64,000 nucleotides of DNA from Mesorhizobium sp. Pch-S (GTDB lineage Bacteria; Pseudomonadota; Alphaproteobacteria; Rhizobiales; Rhizobiaceae), in assembly GCF_004136315.1 (NCBI RefSeq), contig NZ_CP029562.1, positions 3,433,501 to 3,497,500 on the forward strand, read 5' to 3'. This document shows, piece after piece, positions 59,401 to 64,000 of the stretch. A model generated the notes under the pieces. It was not told where the DNA came from, ran no database searches, and saw only the letters and a program-made list of their open reading frames with translations. The translations under genes and the position numbers were made by a program. Positions within the stretch are counted from its first letter, which is position 1, and every line of letters starts with the position of its first letter.

Positions 59401-60273
59401 AACACCATCACCCGCCGTGGCGACATCGTCATGTATGGCGGCTCTGGCATCCGTACCAACTTCGGGGGCGACATCCAGATGATGGCGCCGGGCGGGCAGA
59501 TCGTCATCGGCGTCGAGGGCAAAGTGCCGCCGGCGAGCGCCGGGGTGATCACGCAGGGCTCGGGCAACATCCAGATGTACTCGAAGGGCTCGGTCCTGAT
59601 CGGCCTGTCGCGTATCATAACAACCTTCGGTGGCGGCATTCTCGCCTGGTCTGGCGAGGGCGACATCAATGCCGGCCGCGGCGCCAAGACGACGGTTCTC
59701 TATACGCCGCCGAAGCGCGTCTACGACAACTACGGCGTTGTCACGCTATCGCCGAACATTCCGTCGGCGGGTGCCGGTATTGCGACGCTGAACCCGATCC
59801 CGGAAGTGAAACGCGGCGACGTCGACCTGGTTGCGCCGCTCGGCACCATTGATGCCGGTGAGGCAGGCATCCGGTTCTCCGGCAATGTGAACGTTGCCGC
59901 CTTGCACATCGTCAATGCGGCCAACATCCAGGGCCAGGGCACGATGACCGGCGTGCCGCAGGTCGTGGCACCGAACATAGGCGGCCTGACCGAAGCCGGG
60001 AACGTGGCCGGTGCGGCGTCGAAGGCTGCGGCCAATCCGGCCCAATCCGGAGCCAACGAGCAGCCGTCGATCATCATCGTCGAAGTGCTCGGTTTCGGCG
60101 GCGGAAGCGGTGGCGAGAAACCGGAAAAGGAGGAGGAGAAGAACGCCCGCGCAGCTACCCGCCAGCAGGGGCAGAGCCCCGATAGTCCTGTCCAGGTCGT
60201 CGGTGCGGGAACTCTCGATCGCGATGCGGCCAGTCGGCTAACGGATGAGGAGCGGAAGCGTCTCGTTCAGTAG
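47497..60273 (+). CDS. giant TpsA exoprotein 2 (filamentous-haemagglutinin family, DUF3739)
   Basis: An intact 4258-aa protein. Signal peptide to about 32; Ala-rich helix (about 40-97); TPS/haemagglutinin-activity domain (about 105-330) with NQNGIVFG at 208-215. A beta-helix of several thousand residues follows, with many TID-SGG and VxxGGDLTVNG-type strands. Three tandem paired-Cys repeats occupy about 2991-3182. The DUF3739-type C-terminal part contains LAPEQQRIFLRQIYYAE, then SIIIVEVLGFGGG at about 4191-4203 and a Glu/Lys/Arg tail. It is probably secreted through TpsB and displayed or released. The first ~350 codons and last ~110 codons are nearly identical in DNA to tpsA1, while the middle differs more. 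It closes cassette C and is followed by a strong terminator. Confidence 0.92.
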   Translation: MASSNTKTRSLSVLLATVSAAALFAATPGSHALELGGGTAPAPSAAALAAAQSGSQEAARAARENSNALKRATLSIQTMQASQGAARDAARAALQAMPQVVPNGLRPGGLQIGTGVVGSNGSVNRELWKGADLPTEFTDGDRIKVAVKQNEQKAILTWDTFNVGGQTDLTFQQQAGNWVALNRVLGTDAKPSQILGSINANGQVLVINQNGIVFGGTSQVNVGALIASTAKIDTQKFLDSGIYSSGSGRNWVPSFTDAAALLGKTPGGGVVKVEAGARITTRAPASVTAGGGFVLLMGGAVDNAGAITTPNGQTQLAAGDDFVLRRGYGTDANLASTTRGNEIAPLFKAGSSAGLVRNAGIIFSPQGDITLAGRTVEQNGILVASTSVNTRGTIHLLNSATDKAGSVTLGAGSVTTIIPELESKETALNSQRDALIKASAGANAQRSQSASGSFDNLSLLADRLDQSRIEIVSGGNVVFQGGAAGSLTIAQGGQTAVSAGGRIVTEGGATIDVSGVRDVVLAMATNNLKVNIQGNELRDSPANRDKNDLKNKDVWVDIRDLIYVPAGTGGYDANRYYTSGGLLEVGGYLANTAHSIGEWSTVGGTITLSAPEVVAQQGSIFDISGGSLKYESGAIRTTNFLGRDGRLYNIDNARADMMFYGLGQGHVREHARWGFTEVWTGPFGRGREHVSWEAGYTVGRDAGQLVLSAPTAVFEGNILADVVTGTRQRQARPDGTTDGYKLGQTQVAKAGQLLVGSYGAQGRLDAHNSAIVIGDITGITKGLDTSAALPSTRNGTLWFDAGHLNAQKLGGLDLATRGKISIERDLTLADGGSLNLVAPVVDFKANVTAKSGSVSATNVFRSPAVGAVPVILTSANTARVTLHAGARLDLTGHWSNLLLDPKDLSKLAYVDGGKVQFESSHDVVLAGGSRIDVSSGAALLANAKTQGGKGGDVSLIAGSEQGSNTTGRLRLDGELAAFGVNGGGKLAVTSGGKVLIGAKTPVEGALNLSAGRFQSGFSAYDINGQDGLIVAEGATIDVTMPVYRLAEKSRTASGSSDPAGVLELWTPPVYREDPRASRLVQRGRADLTLRSQRSYQGGGVEIGKGATVSVDPGAEIRIAAPGQMTVEGRLNAWGGRITFDVVRSDIAPYDPTAHNRSIWIGEQAVLDVAGRGASAVDGRGYRYGLAQAGGTIQLGSVLDWESGEPVIRRPPGLHVVIRPGAMLDASGSSVVLDLPGANGAWQPVKVASNGGTIVMGSANSLFIDGTLRAAAGGEGAAGGTLALTFQFGLYQKGQPTAEVLTPRSLVLTRNTSGDRLGKGAKPSDKLAYGTAYLGVDQIEAGGFDNLSIFATMRTPDDLTLNMRQSLRLWSPLGVAADAAGGRTVSLSAPYVKLGQAVYGPNGNTELIGAQPVPTSPTRNDTLRISASHIDVHGRNEFVGFGDVALSSRGDIRLLSTPTTVGSGRTTLFAPRLMTVTAAQIYAGTGADGYLGVGDTNGGGVQVSSRPDDRLIIRSWGGPAPDMPFSVAGKLTIAAGLIEQGGVLRAPLGTIIVGDVYSNPVVRFLGGSVTSVSGAGLVMPYGGTIDGIKYEYAGADLAVPGIGGTNVSSERNLTIAGKQVVVEAGAVLDMSGGGDLRGAGFVSGRGGSVNILAAALVDSNPAFGFSRSRNRVYALVPGYAGGYAPVGSEMGAGAPAAGQQVTIPNGVPGLPAGTYTLMPSNYALLPGAFRVEIGEVAAAGLAGVTPVGSGSFVAPGYLGTVNTSHRSAQASQLIITPADAVRRHSGYNETSYNDFILADAARRNLPRGMLTIDARALRLKFSDGAGLDGKKALLFDGAALFNPAKDSKGFGGILTVSGKGFGGSTLQILADGQAPLKNLAGMAIEASQLNAFGANRMVLGGTLGGNGQTEVAIAGDVGGVILRSGAILRAPEVVLTADGGGLGVLMEQGATISTIGLGRPGFSSDEGYFFRTSTSAFVVSNGWVNLLAAIGEKKPTIDIGGCAAGNVCVGDTRILTEGTIGVATNGAFTLRDSVSYGARDLVLAVSAVNLGSAEALAKARASGQLAPGMALNQGLLTNLLAGNTAQGTPALQSLVLNARDAFNIYGSVTLDTLDMNGKSRLKRLVFGAPAIYGYGSASDVTTIRTGEFIWAGTVPVNTETTYRPGDAIAVAPGAAILDRLGGGTLDIVAETIRFGYTPNSQQVRLVPTDRIALGFDTVNLKAGKLISADANNGTLHVYRKQTGYAADKGWSYAGGDLNITAPLLTGGFGGKLAVHAGGAIAITGSSGGEVPAINQLGAELRFVGQSIRLDTAVVLPSGKLVLEAAGDVMLGNGAKIDLSGREITIFDAKRYSWAGDLLMSSRDGNVSAAAGSVIDISAAYNRGGSISATALGEGAGRVDLLGTIRGKASGVYDAGGTLVPYDAGQLTVRAQTLTDFAGLNERLNKGELFGARRFQVKQGDLVVGDEVKAREVQIVLDGGDLTVNGRIDASGYQVGAIRLAAKGNLTINGTLDAHASGIRLDSYGKPIDAANRAVVELTTRKGTLALRDGAVVDLRAGTGSIFADNVARGTLDLIAPRVGTNDVAVDARGTVDVRGARTVAVYGMRSYDDAPLAALPDVSGTRPQLITQAYLDGIDDDSRAFMDAALVNPSLTARLSGLSGHRLRPGVEITSNATTNPGGNLTVAGDIDLSGYRYGPNASRLDPARRGFGEPGMLAMRAAGNLNVHGSINDGFAPPATTPDDKGWLLTEGRESYYFNGHTPFGGDIVVPIDGVVLDVGTVFPAGAVLNYDITVRAVTLPEGSTVPVEVSLTGKLTLPAGLVLSADVKTADGRLYKAGTVLAETLTLDSGSKLGAGFQLRSDVAVGSFTLPKGTKLPTALTTNGQITLARGSLIPSMTKVELVGDKPVNLRPVDADGRQGRNWAMAPMLPEGTTSWDLTAVAGADLGSSDMRAQNALGTGDIVLADTHYGSIGKVNIRFEGGSGPGGGISLTPAGAVKALGDASFANLNAEDLNALMKSKLGASFEDYWGMSLAAYCALEPGACVMKEPSDGKTWSFNAEGSLAFFGEETLAGKTQAEVDAWMQENWGMSWEYVFNKQSLADVCKSSGNETFCSGKLDKPVLTADGALGWIGDKRFAGLTAAALDAALVDAYGSTFQQLTGSTLPDFCEANPTQCQAAGFEPPKEVRDYVYSFGSPAFSVLRTGTGNLSLVAGRDVAMMSLYGVYTAGEQSSIAGINNSRFNLPRSGENGAVLGDLQGGGHYDGVLSAWRAWYPDHGGNLLVSAGRNILGDSMGEVAGSAVPDDRHTGLLSSVGVGNWLWRQGTGTTAGVDAVDTSWWINFGAYVQPSNTDKSARMAGFTGFGALGGGNVKIQAAGDAGIISGRGEGMRRTTQRAERSQGLVVAVGSTGRVVGGDLVLTGGGDLDIRIGGLLNPNAYVSQQGPSSGNGGLTKDNLDLNGVFTNLRGTLKLAGGGMGGMTPTFGDGLGVRPSNPFAMGGAHAIAGPVLMLGDSTAWLDTRGDLVLSGAGNPGLVRQPGSVAHTKGGVALDGKGQASFSLWTPATAINLLSAGGDLAPASFGEGNVLGSNLLAPSVQSGGGTRYYHYYPSILRAVAPGGDIRIAGSPVVYEQRYDATLLLAPSPTGALEFLAGGSIRAGSTSYAISMSGAAMEVLATPFKPAFVLSNWKYGETVLTNQANNGIDGLFAFGPNTVTRALHGNDPDPVRFYAANGDITGLRVGATVTGFTGKGPDGKDRAPDGYWYEMAKAVRLRAGTDILGVNVTAMNNHATDMSLVQAGRDIVYANFAIAGPGNLDVIAGGQIRQEDAASIYSIGAVVPGDTRPGASLSLQAGMTGANWETVRARYLGSTNLADPGLPLADPKNAGKVVKVYDKELAAWLVERFGFTGTGEEALTYFDTLAPEQQRIFLRQIYYAETREGGREYNDTAGPRFGSYLRGRQMIAALFPDKDADGNTITRRGDIVMYGGSGIRTNFGGDIQMMAPGGQIVIGVEGKVPPASAGVITQGSGNIQMYSKGSVLIGLSRIITTFGGGILAWSGEGDINAGRGAKTTVLYTPPKRVYDNYGVVTLSPNIPSAGAGIATLNPIPEVKRGDVDLVAPLGTIDAGEAGIRFSGNVNVAALHIVNAANIQGQGTMTGVPQVVAPNIGGLTEAGNVAGAASKAAANPAQSGANEQPSIIIVEVLGFGGGSGGEKPEKEEEKNARAATRQQGQSPDSPVQVVGAGTLDRDAASRLTDEERKRLVQ
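56467..57036 (+). repeat. three tandem ~60-aa paired-cysteine repeats inside TpsA2
   Basis: Three divergent repeats start at residues 2991, 3056 and 3121. Each has the pattern [AP]-x-G-[AS]-[VL], an F/L-A-x-[LK]-[NT] helix start, an acidic helix, and a final cysteine pair (AYCALEPGAC, DVCKSSGNETFC, DFCEANPTQC). TpsA1 has only a shortened version with one pair. The cysteines probably form three disulfide loops in the periplasm or after export. Confidence 0.65.
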
Positions 60274-60455
60274 CCGTGCAACAATGCATTCCAGACTGTG
60301 ACGGGTGAACCTGGGCATTTGTCCTGCGGGAATTTCGCGTAGGACAAATGCCGTAATGTGCGGTTCGCTCAGTATCCTTGATGCTTCGGACATCCGGGCA
60401 GGCCCTGTCCACGATCATCGAGTTCCCGGGGTTGCGCTTTTCCGCAACCAAATCA

Positions 60456-60495
60456 AAACACAAACGACCCGTCTCGCGACGGGCCGTTTGTGTTT
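60456..60495. terminator. long bidirectional hairpin terminator
   Basis: An 18-bp stem with one mismatch and a TCGC loop. An A-rich left arm and T-rich right arm give it Rho-independent character in both directions. It lies between the convergent tpsA2 and dhaL genes. Confidence 0.88.
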
Positions 60496-60540
60496 GAGCT
60501 ACGCGGCGAGCGGCAGCCAGTGGCCGTTGCTATCTTCTTC

Positions 60541-61128
60541 CTAAAGACCTTCCAGGATGCGTTGCAGCGCGAGTTGGCCGGGATCGGCGAGGCCGATGCT
60601 CTTGTCGGCGAACATGCGGGCGCGGCCAAGTTTGTTTGGCTGGCCTTTGAAAGCCTCGACCGTGTCCTGTGCCGCCGTCACCGCTTTCGCGATCATTTCG
60701 CCGGAAGCTGCGCCGTCAGTCGCCCTGGCAATCGCATCGAGGCTGTCGAGCACGGTCTTGTCGCCAAGCGCACCCTTGCCGCGCGCCATCATGGCGTCGC
60801 GCGCAGCGGCGACCAAGGCTGGTAATTCGTTTGGTTCTATCGCCGTCCTGCCTTTGGTCGCCTTGGCGGCAGCCATGAAACCGGTCGCCACCAGTGTGCC
60901 GTAAGAAGAAGAGGAAACGCGCTGGAACGCCTTGGCGATCTCAAGTAGCGCCAAGCCAAAGTCGTCCGGCAACGCGGCATTCGCAGCTTCGGCAAACCCC
61001 TCTGAAACAGTGATGCCAAGGTCGCCGTCACCAAGCGCGCCATCGGCTGCACAAAGTTCGGCCGATGCCGCAACAGCTGCTGCCGAAACGCTTTGCAGAG
61101 CCGAGCTCAATACCTTGCTGTCTATCAT
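60541..61128 (-). CDS. dhaL: dihydroxyacetone kinase subunit DhaL
   Basis: A 195-aa nucleotide-binding subunit. The magnesium and nucleotide-binding aspartates are present in DGALGDGDLG (Asp29, Asp34, Asp36), and SSSSYGTL forms the conserved loop. It acts with DhaK to phosphorylate a short ketose. No dhaM (PTS) gene is visible, so it may use ATP directly. I chose the ATG at 61128, which makes it 31 bp downstream of dhaK; an extension to 61167 would overlap dhaK. Confidence 0.9.
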   Translation of the reverse strand: MIDSKVLSSALQSVSAAAVAASAELCAADGALGDGDLGITVSEGFAEAANAALPDDFGLALLEIAKAFQRVSSSSYGTLVATGFMAAAKATKGRTAIEPNELPALVAAARDAMMARGKGALGDKTVLDSLDAIARATDGAASGEMIAKAVTAAQDTVEAFKGQPNKLGRARMFADKSIGLADPGQLALQRILEGL

Positions 61129-61159
61129 TGCAGATCCCTCCCGAGCGGCTCGGAGCTGG

Positions 61160-62155
61160 TTAGACACGCCAGAAGGCGCAGTCAGCCGGCGCCCTCAGCA
61201 GACGTTCGAGCTCGTCATCCAGCTTGATGATGGTGATCGTGGCGCCGGTCATCTCCATCGAAGTGGCATAGCGGCCGACCAATGGCATGACGATCTCGAC
61301 GCCGAGTGCATCGAGGCGCTTCCTGGCGTGGCGATAGAGGATATAGAGCTCTTCCGCAGGCGTCGCGCCGAGCGAGTTGACCAGGATCGAGATGCGATCA
61401 CCCGCCGCAAGCGGCTGGTCGTCGACCAGGCGGTCGATCATCTCATCCGCGATGACGTCGGCCGTCCTGATCGCGGCACGCCAGATGCCGGGTTCGCCAT
61501 GGATACCCATGCCCATTTCCATCTCACCCTCGCCGATCTCGAAAGTCGGCTTTCCAACCTGCGGAATGGTGCAAGGTGTCAACGCCATGCCGATCGAACG
61601 GCAGGCATCGGCGGCCTTCTGCGCGACACGTGTCACCTCGTCGAGGTCGGCACCGGCCTCGGCATGGGCGCCCGCCAGCTTGAAAGCATAGATCATGCCG
61701 GCGACGCCACGGCGCTTGGCCGCCTCGTCCTTTGGAGCAGAGACAACATCATCTGCCAGGACCACGGTGGTCGAGCGGATGTCGTGCTCGAGCTCCACCA
61801 TTTCGCCGGCCATGTCGAAATTCATGACGTCGCCGCCATAGTTGCCGTAGAGGCGGAGCACGCCGGCACCACCGTCAGCCAACCGGATGGCTTCCGCCAT
61901 CTGCTCGGCCGACGGGCTGGCGAAGACGTTGCCGATCGCGCATGCATCGAGCAGCCCCTTGCCGACATAACCGGTAAAGACGGGCAGGTGACCGGAGCCG
62001 CCGCCGGTGACGATGCCAACCTTGCCTGTCGTCGCCCCGCCCGCGCGGGCGATCACCCGGCGCGCTGGCTGGGCATAATATTCCGGATGGGCGGCCACCA
62101 GGCCTTCCAGCATTTCGTCGACATAGTCGGCGGGGTTGTTGAGGATTTTCTTCAT
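61160..62155 (-). CDS. dhaK: dihydroxyacetone kinase subunit DhaK (or related ketose kinase)
   Basis: A 331-aa substrate-binding subunit. Active-site residues match DhaK: GGGSGH with His56, Asp109 in GNYGGDV, and His219 in GMGIHGEPG, which forms the covalent hemiaminal with the ketone substrate. Related DhaK-DhaL pairs act on dihydroxyacetone or on C4 ketoses such as erythrulose. The neighbouring ribose-type ABC transporter suggests a sugar or polyol substrate. The start is the ATG at 62155, 17 bp after the permease stop. Confidence 0.9.
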   Translation of the reverse strand: MKKILNNPADYVDEMLEGLVAAHPEYYAQPARRVIARAGGATTGKVGIVTGGGSGHLPVFTGYVGKGLLDACAIGNVFASPSAEQMAEAIRLADGGAGVLRLYGNYGGDVMNFDMAGEMVELEHDIRSTTVVLADDVVSAPKDEAAKRRGVAGMIYAFKLAGAHAEAGADLDEVTRVAQKAADACRSIGMALTPCTIPQVGKPTFEIGEGEMEMGMGIHGEPGIWRAAIRTADVIADEMIDRLVDDQPLAAGDRISILVNSLGATPAEELYILYRHARKRLDALGVEIVMPLVGRYATSMEMTGATITIIKLDDELERLLRAPADCAFWRV

Positions 62156-62172
62156 CGCTGTTTCCTTCGGGA

Positions 62173-63204
62173 TCATGCGCTGAGGGACCGCGAGATGCGC
62201 TCGCGATGGCGGGACAGGCGCTCAATGACGATCGGCAGGCCGGTGCCGACGATGATCAGGCCGCCAATGACCACCTTCTGCCAATATGACGGGACGCCTG
62301 CCATCAGCAGCGTCGTGTTGATCATGGTGATGACGAAGACACCGAGCAGGGTACCAGTCACCGTGCCGTAGCCGCCGGTGATGCGAGCGCCGCCGAGTAC
62401 CACGGCGGCAATCACGTTGAGCTCCATGCCGACGAGATCGAACGGATTGGCCATGCGCGACAGCGTCACGTGGGTCATGCCCGCCAGGCCTGCTATCGCG
62501 CCGGCAAGGACGTAGATCATCACCTTGACGTGCCTGACCTTGATGCCGATGCGTTCAGCCGCCTCCTCCGAACCGCCGATCGCGTAGATCTTGCGTCCGA
62601 ACAGGGTGAGGTTGATGAGGATGGCGACGACCGCCGCAACCCCGACCAGCACGAGGAACGAATAGGGTAGCGAGACCATCTGCCCGGCTGCATTCTCCAT
62701 TCGAACCAGGACCTTTCGCGAGAAGGCGATGATTTCGCGCGGCACGGTCGTGATGTAGGTCGTGCCGAGGAAGGTCAGCAGCACGCCGCGGTAGAGGCTG
62801 AGCGTGCCCAGGGTCACGATCAGCGTCGGCAGGCCGAGAATGCCGATGAGCAATCCGTTGAACAGGCCGAGCATGGCGCCGATCAACGCGCTGAGGGCGA
62901 AGAAAGCGAAGATCGGCAGATCCACGTCCACACCGAGCACGATCTTCATCGTGGCATACATGGCGAAAGCGCCGATGGCCGTACAGGAGACATCGATGCC
63001 GCCCGATGCCAGCACCATCATCACGCCGAGCGCGAAGATGCCCGTTACCAGCGAGTTGCGCAGCAGATCGATCAGGGTCGCGACCGAAAAGAAGGCAGGA
63101 TTGATGATGCCGAGCACCAGCGCGAAAACCAGCACCGTGATGAGCACAACGCCCTGCGGCGTTGCCAGAATCCGGGCCAGAATCCGGGAAAGAGGCTTGC
63201 TCAT
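62173..63204 (-). CDS. ribose-type ABC transporter permease
   Basis: A 343-aa inner-membrane permease of the RbsC/BPD_transp_2 family with about eight to ten hydrophobic segments. The conserved region VLASGGIDVSCTAIGAFA and the coupling region EEAAERIGIKVRHVK are visible. It should import a monosaccharide or polyol together with the ATPase upstream (4-bp overlap) and a binding protein not in the window. Downstream dhaK and dhaL suggest that the substrate is or becomes a C3-C4 ketose. Confidence 0.92.
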   Translation of the reverse strand: MSKPLSRILARILATPQGVVLITVLVFALVLGIINPAFFSVATLIDLLRNSLVTGIFALGVMMVLASGGIDVSCTAIGAFAMYATMKIVLGVDVDLPIFAFFALSALIGAMLGLFNGLLIGILGLPTLIVTLGTLSLYRGVLLTFLGTTYITTVPREIIAFSRKVLVRMENAAGQMVSLPYSFLVLVGVAAVVAILINLTLFGRKIYAIGGSEEAAERIGIKVRHVKVMIYVLAGAIAGLAGMTHVTLSRMANPFDLVGMELNVIAAVVLGGARITGGYGTVTGTLLGVFVITMINTTLLMAGVPSYWQKVVIGGLIIVGTGLPIVIERLSRHRERISRSLSA

Positions 63205-64000
63205 GCCCGGCCCTCCTTGATGACTTCGTTGTAGAGCCGGTCCTCATCGACATCGTTCGCGTCGAAGCGACCGGTGATTTTCCCGCGCACCATGACCAGG
63301 ATCGTGTCGGACAGCGCGATCGCCTCGCTGATGTCGTCGGTCACGACCATGACGGCCGTGCCGGATCGGCTCAGCGCGACCAGCAATTCGTGGATTTCGC
63401 GTTTCGAACCGACATCGACGCCGACAGTCGGGCCGTTGAGGATCATCAGTTTCGGGTTGCGCTCCATCCAGCGCGCCAGAACCACCCGCTGCTGGTTGCC
63501 ACCGGACAGGGTGGCGACGGAAGGCACTACGTCCGGGGTCTTGATGCGCAGTGCCTTGACCGCGTCACGCGCACGCTGAACAAGAGCACGCGCATCGATC
63601 AATCCTGCGCGCAGGTTCTTCTCCAGGCTGGAGACGACGATGTTGTCGCGAATGGTCTGGTTGAGGAACAAGCCTTCGGTCAGGCGATCTTCCGGAACAT
63701 AGGCGATGCCGTGATCGATGGCGTCGCTTTCGCTGGCGAAAACAACCGGCCGCTCTCCGATCTCGATGCGTCCTTCATCCGCCGCCAGGGTGCCGAACAG
63801 CGTAAGCGCCAGCTCGGTACGACCCGAGCCGAGAAGACCGACGACGGAGACGATCTCGCCAGGCCTGAGATCGATGTCGACATCGGCATATTCGCCGCGC
63901 CGTCCGAGTTTCCGGGCGGAAAGAAAGGGTGACGCCGGCTCAGCCTGGGCCCGCGGCAGGCGCTGGCTGTCGATCGAGCGCCCGGTCATCGCTTCGACGA
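63201..64000 (-). CDS. sugar ABC transporter ATP-binding protein, partial at window edge
   Basis: The last ~266 codons of an RbsA/MglA-like tandem ATPase; the frame stays open through the right edge, so the first nucleotide-binding domain lies outside. Visible in the second domain are a degenerate Walker A (GLLGSGRTEL), the signature LSGGNQQRV and Walker B LMILNGPTVGVDVG. Asn-Gly replaces the usual Asp-Glu, so this domain probably does not hydrolyse ATP well. An internal ATG at 63989 is not the true start. Confidence 0.9.
   Translation of the reverse strand, partial: VEAMTGRSIDSQRLPRAQAEPASPFLSARKLGRRGEYADVDIDLRPGEIVSVVGLLGSGRTELALTLFGTLAADEGRIEIGERPVVFASESDAIDHGIAYVPEDRLTEGLFLNQTIRDNIVVSSLEKNLRAGLIDARALVQRARDAVKALRIKTPDVVPSVATLSGGNQQRVVLARWMERNPKLMILNGPTVGVDVGSKREIHELLVALSRSGTAVMVVTDDISEAIALSDTILVMVRGKITGRFDANDVDEDRLYNEVIKEGRA

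Noticed and set aside
1..64000. CRISPR array, tRNA or rRNA genes, intact insertion sequence
   Set aside because: No regularly spaced short repeats, no tRNA-like cloverleaf or rRNA sequence, and no transposase with terminal inverted repeats were seen by eye.

Overview
The window looks like high-GC alphaproteobacterial chromosome or symbiosis-region DNA from a rhizobium, probably Mesorhizobium or a close relative. The evidence is a FixL with the haem-binding PAS residues of rhizobial FixL, an adjacent fixJ, a perfect FixK/FNR box at 17-30, and dispersed ~90-bp intergenic repeats of rhizobial style. The genus is an inference.

Layout. (1) 1-7263: a FixK/FNR box, a phosphoribosyltransferase, fixL-fixJ, an OmpR-type two-component pair, a CPBP (CAAX) protease gene broken by one frameshift, and a glycine-zipper lipoprotein. 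(2) 7895-11582, minus strand: cell-surface-signalling cassette A, read as STN-TonB_C fusion, TonB, ECF sigma, FecR anti-sigma. (3) 12320-25195, plus strand: a secretion operon with a TpsB transporter, an ExbB carrying a DUF2341/LamG-like periplasmic module, ExbD, TonB, a Porin_5-type porin, a coiled-coil periplasmic protein, a parvulin-type PPIase, two YbjN/chaperone-like proteins and a lytic transglycosylase. (4) 25433-26653, minus: a TonB_C-like protein and a trypsin-like protease. (5) 27045-42411: cassette B (STN-TonB_C, sigma, FecR) followed by a giant two-partner-secretion exoprotein gene (tpsA1, about 4274 aa after repair of one frameshift at ~38956). (6) 43186-44673: a serine recombinase whose catalytic residues appear lost. 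(7) 44899-60273: cassette C followed by an intact giant exoprotein (tpsA2, 4258 aa). (8) 60541-64000, minus: dhaL, dhaK and a ribose-type ABC permease and ATPase (cut by the window edge), probably for uptake and phosphorylation of a short-chain ketose.

The central 7.9-60.3 kb appears to be one system. Two DUF3739-type TpsA proteins share one TpsB, and TpsB is encoded with its own ExbB-ExbD-TonB energy module. Three sigma/anti-sigma/STN cassettes control expression. No TonB-dependent receptor is present; the STN signalling domain is instead fused to a TonB C-terminal-like domain. The closest described relative known to me is the Pseudomonas aeruginosa PUMA3 locus (vreA-vreI-vreR with pdtA, pdtB, exbB2 and exbD2). 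What looks new here is the threefold cassette, the two mosaic giant exoproteins, at least seven TonB_C-like modules in one locus, the LamG-like ExbB, paired-cysteine repeats in TpsA2, and a conserved C-terminal strand in both TpsA proteins that could dock TonB.

No rRNA, tRNA, CRISPR array or intact insertion sequence was seen.
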